NCBI GenBank assembly: GCA_019232905.1
Contig: JAFANA010000061.1
Span: 1-51,878 of the forward strand
Length of the DNA: 51,878 bases
Source of the DNA: Vulcanimicrobiota bacterium
GTDB lineage: Bacteria; Vulcanimicrobiota; Vulcanimicrobiia; Vulcanimicrobiales; Vulcanimicrobiaceae
Direction of reading: 5' to 3'
Shown here piece after piece: positions 50,140 to 51,878 of the stretch. The first letter of the stretch is position 1. Each line of letters begins with the position of its first letter. The notes under the pieces are model-generated. The model was not told the DNA's origin and made no database searches. It worked only from the letters and a program-made list of their open reading frames with translations. The position numbers and the translations under genes were made by a program.

Positions 50140-51521
50140 GTCTGCGCACGCGCCTTGCGTGGATGTACGGGATCGCCGTCTTCGTCGCCGCCGGCATTCT
50201 CGCAATCGTCTCGTTGACGTCGATCGATCGTTCGCTGCGCAGTTCGCTCGACGCGCGCCTGAATACGGCGTCGGCCGCGGCGACGGCCATCACGGACGTC
50301 CATCACGGCAAGCTGGAACTCGACGCCGAGGATCGCGAGCAGCTGCTCGATGCCATGGCGGGCGTGATGGAGATCGCGGTCTTTACCAATGACGGCCGCC
50401 TCTATATGTCGTCCGTGCCGGCGGTACCGCCCGCGATCACGCAATTGGCAACGTCGCAGTCTCCGAACGGAAACTATTCGGTTCGATCCGGAAACACAGA
50501 CGTGCGCGTTGCAATCTCTTCCGTTCAACGTGACGGTGTGACCTACGGGATCGTTGCCGTCTGGCAAGGCAGCGGGTTCATCGACGAGTTCGACCGCTTC
50601 GCGATCATTGCTATGACGCTTGCCGCACTGGGCGTCGGCGGGATCGTCGTTATTCTGTCCTCGACACTTGCGCGGCGCGCACTCGCGCCGCTCGAACGAT
50701 TTACGACGCTCGCGACCGAGATCGAGGCGCACGATCTTTCACGGCGCGTCGGTGCACAAGGCGCAGACGAACTGGGACGCCTCGGTTCAGCCTTCGACCG
50801 CATGTTGGATCGCCTCGAAGGCGCGTTTGGGCGCCAACGCCGTTTCACCGCGGACGCTTCGCACGAGTTGCGCGCGCCGCTCGCCGTGATTCGCGCCGAG
50901 GCCGACGTCGCGCTTGCGAAGGATCGTACGAGCGACGAGTACCGTGCCGCGTTGCACACAATCGTGAATGAAGTCGACCGTATCGACGCACTCGTAGACG
51001 CGCTGCTTGTAGCCGCGCGCGCGGATTCCTCGCGAATGGTCTTCGAACCGGTCGATATCGGAGAAATCACGGCGTTGACGGTACAGCGCTTCCAGCCGGC
51101 GGCCGCGGCGCGCAACGTCACGATCGAAACCAGCGTGACGGGAGCGTTCGTCAACGGCGACGCGCAAGCGTTGGAACGGGCGATCGCCGCCGTCGTCCAC
51201 AATGCCCTAGACTTCGCGCACGCACACGTGATGCTGCGGGTTGCGACGAACGAAGCCGGAGGCGCCGTTGACGTTTGCGTCGAGGACGATGGTCCCGGAT
51301 TCACTCAGGAGGGCTTGAGTCACGCAACCGAGCGGTTCTGGCGAGCCGACCCGGCGCGACGCCGGGGCGGGACCGGCCTCGGTCTCTCGATTGCCGATGC
51401 AATCGTGCGCGCCCACGGCGGCCGGCTCGTCCTGAGCAATGTCGCGCCGCACGGCGCCCGGGTAACGCTGGAATTTCCGTTCATCGGTGCGTCATCTCGC
51501 GACAGCACAATGGAAGAGTGA
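50136..51521 (+). CDS. Sensor histidine kinase
   Basis: TTG 50136 overlaps the regulator stop. The 461-residue kinase has a first helix (LAWMYGIAVFVAAGILAIVS), a periplasmic domain of about 130 residues, a second helix (IIAMTLAALGVGGIVVILSS), HAMP, HisKA with ADASHELRAPLAVIRAEADV (phospho-His), an N box at VVHNALDFAHAHV, DDGPGF, and GGTGLGLSIADAIVRAHGG. CusS-like architecture and the coupled RND gene suggest metal or drug sensing; the ligand is not evident. Confidence 0.92.
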   Translation: MSLRTRLAWMYGIAVFVAAGILAIVSLTSIDRSLRSSLDARLNTASAAATAITDVHHGKLELDAEDREQLLDAMAGVMEIAVFTNDGRLYMSSVPAVPPAITQLATSQSPNGNYSVRSGNTDVRVAISSVQRDGVTYGIVAVWQGSGFIDEFDRFAIIAMTLAALGVGGIVVILSSTLARRALAPLERFTTLATEIEAHDLSRRVGAQGADELGRLGSAFDRMLDRLEGAFGRQRRFTADASHELRAPLAVIRAEADVALAKDRTSDEYRAALHTIVNEVDRIDALVDALLVAARADSSRMVFEPVDIGEITALTVQRFQPAAAARNVTIETSVTGAFVNGDAQALERAIAAVVHNALDFAHAHVMLRVATNEAGGAVDVCVEDDGPGFTQEGLSHATERFWRADPARRRGGTGLGLSIADAIVRAHGGRLVLSNVAPHGARVTLEFPFIGASSRDSTMEE

Positions 51522-51878
51522 ATTTCGCCGCATTCGGAGCCCGCTACGAGAAGGTCATCGTCTTTGTCGTAGCGGTCCTTACCGTGCTCGGCGTGTACGC
51601 GTACACGACGATCCCGGCAAGCATTTTTCCGAACATGAGTTTTTCGCGCATCGACGTCGTCGCCGATGTCGGAAATCTGCCGCCGGATCAAGTGCGCACC
51701 ACCGTGAGCTTGCCGCTCGAACAGGAGTTTCAGGGCCTGCCTTCGGTCACGCGGGTGTTGACGACGTCGGCACAGGGCAATGCCGAGCTGATCGTCGAGT
51801 TCGATCCGAAGACGAACGTGCAAGGCGATCTCACGTACGTCGATCAAGCGATCGCGCAAACGCAAGGCACGCTGCCGC
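51518..51878 (+). CDS. RND-family efflux transporter, N-terminal part
   Basis: GTG 51518 overlaps the kinase stop (GTGA), and the frame is open to the window edge, 120 residues. A first membrane helix (VIVFVVAVLTVLGVYAYTTI) is followed by the typical PASIFPNMSFSRIDVVADVG and SLPLEQEFQGLPSVTRVLTT of the porter domain. RND pumps span the inner membrane and use protons to expel drugs or metals. An adaptor protein gene would be expected beyond the window. The GTGA overlap ties it to the two-component pair. Confidence 0.9.
   Translation, partial: MNFAAFGARYEKVIVFVVAVLTVLGVYAYTTIPASIFPNMSFSRIDVVADVGNLPPDQVRTTVSLPLEQEFQGLPSVTRVLTTSAQGNAELIVEFDPKTNVQGDLTYVDQAIAQTQGTLP

Overview
The window looks like the chromosome of a GC-rich (roughly 60 percent), free-living bacterium with a Gram-negative style envelope: an AMIN-type amidase, an RND efflux pump, lipoproteins with a lipobox and a LolA-like secreted protein. 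GTG and TTG starts and 1-4 bp stop/start overlaps are common. The mix (AfsR-like XRE-ATPases, MmyB-like regulators, streptogramin-lyase-like propellers, HdeD/DUF1269 modules, GerM beside an amidase and MurI) suggests an under-sampled phylum such as Candidatus Eremiobacterota/Vulcanimicrobiota. That placement is inference from gene content, not a search result.

Layout. 1-2.9 kb: tail of a LuxR-type regulator, a palindromic repeat, two tandem TrkA-type K+ regulators, tRNA-Pro(CGG), a lone Clp N-domain protein and a DedA protein. 2.9-7.3 kb: quinone oxidoreductase-like protein, a large XRE-ATPase regulator, a small MmyB-like regulator, and a decayed second XRE-ATPase gene. 7.3-11.8 kb: two copies of a three-gene stress-type cassette (HdeD, DUF1269-like, small helical protein) flanking a SpoIIE-type phosphatase and WrbA. 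11.9-16 kb: a leftward run of helicase, M48 protease, MmyB-AcoR-type regulator and secreted protein. 16-21.3 kb: uvrC, a holin-like membrane protein, a chemoreceptor-like protein, a Cys/His-rich protein and tmRNA followed by a long hairpin. 21.3-24.6 kb: TMEM175-like channel, two beta-propeller proteins, a GNAT-like protein.

24.6-28.9 kb holds the most notable system: an apparent class I lanthipeptide locus. A 49-residue Thr/Cys-dense precursor lies on the plus strand. It converges on, and overlaps, a full-length LanB dehydratase gene, and LanB overlaps a LanC cyclase gene. A FUSC-type membrane protein lies upstream of lanC. No dedicated LanT, LanP or immunity ABC transporter is in the window.

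29-38 kb: secreted and membrane proteins, a truncated AhpD/CMD gene, a PDZ-TM-GAF sensor, a His-rich protein beside a Csp-like copper protein, a repeat-bearing secreted protein, a TPR/ATP-grasp protein and a dienelactone hydrolase. 38-43.8 kb: a cell-wall cluster (small membrane protein, GerM, amidase, MurI) and an M3 peptidase. 43.8-46.7 kb: a propeller lipoprotein with an in-frame stop and several secreted or small proteins. 46.7-49.4 kb: an unusual soluble MCP-DctP-MCP fusion. 49.5-51.9 kb: an OmpR-type two-component pair translationally coupled to an RND transporter cut by the window edge.
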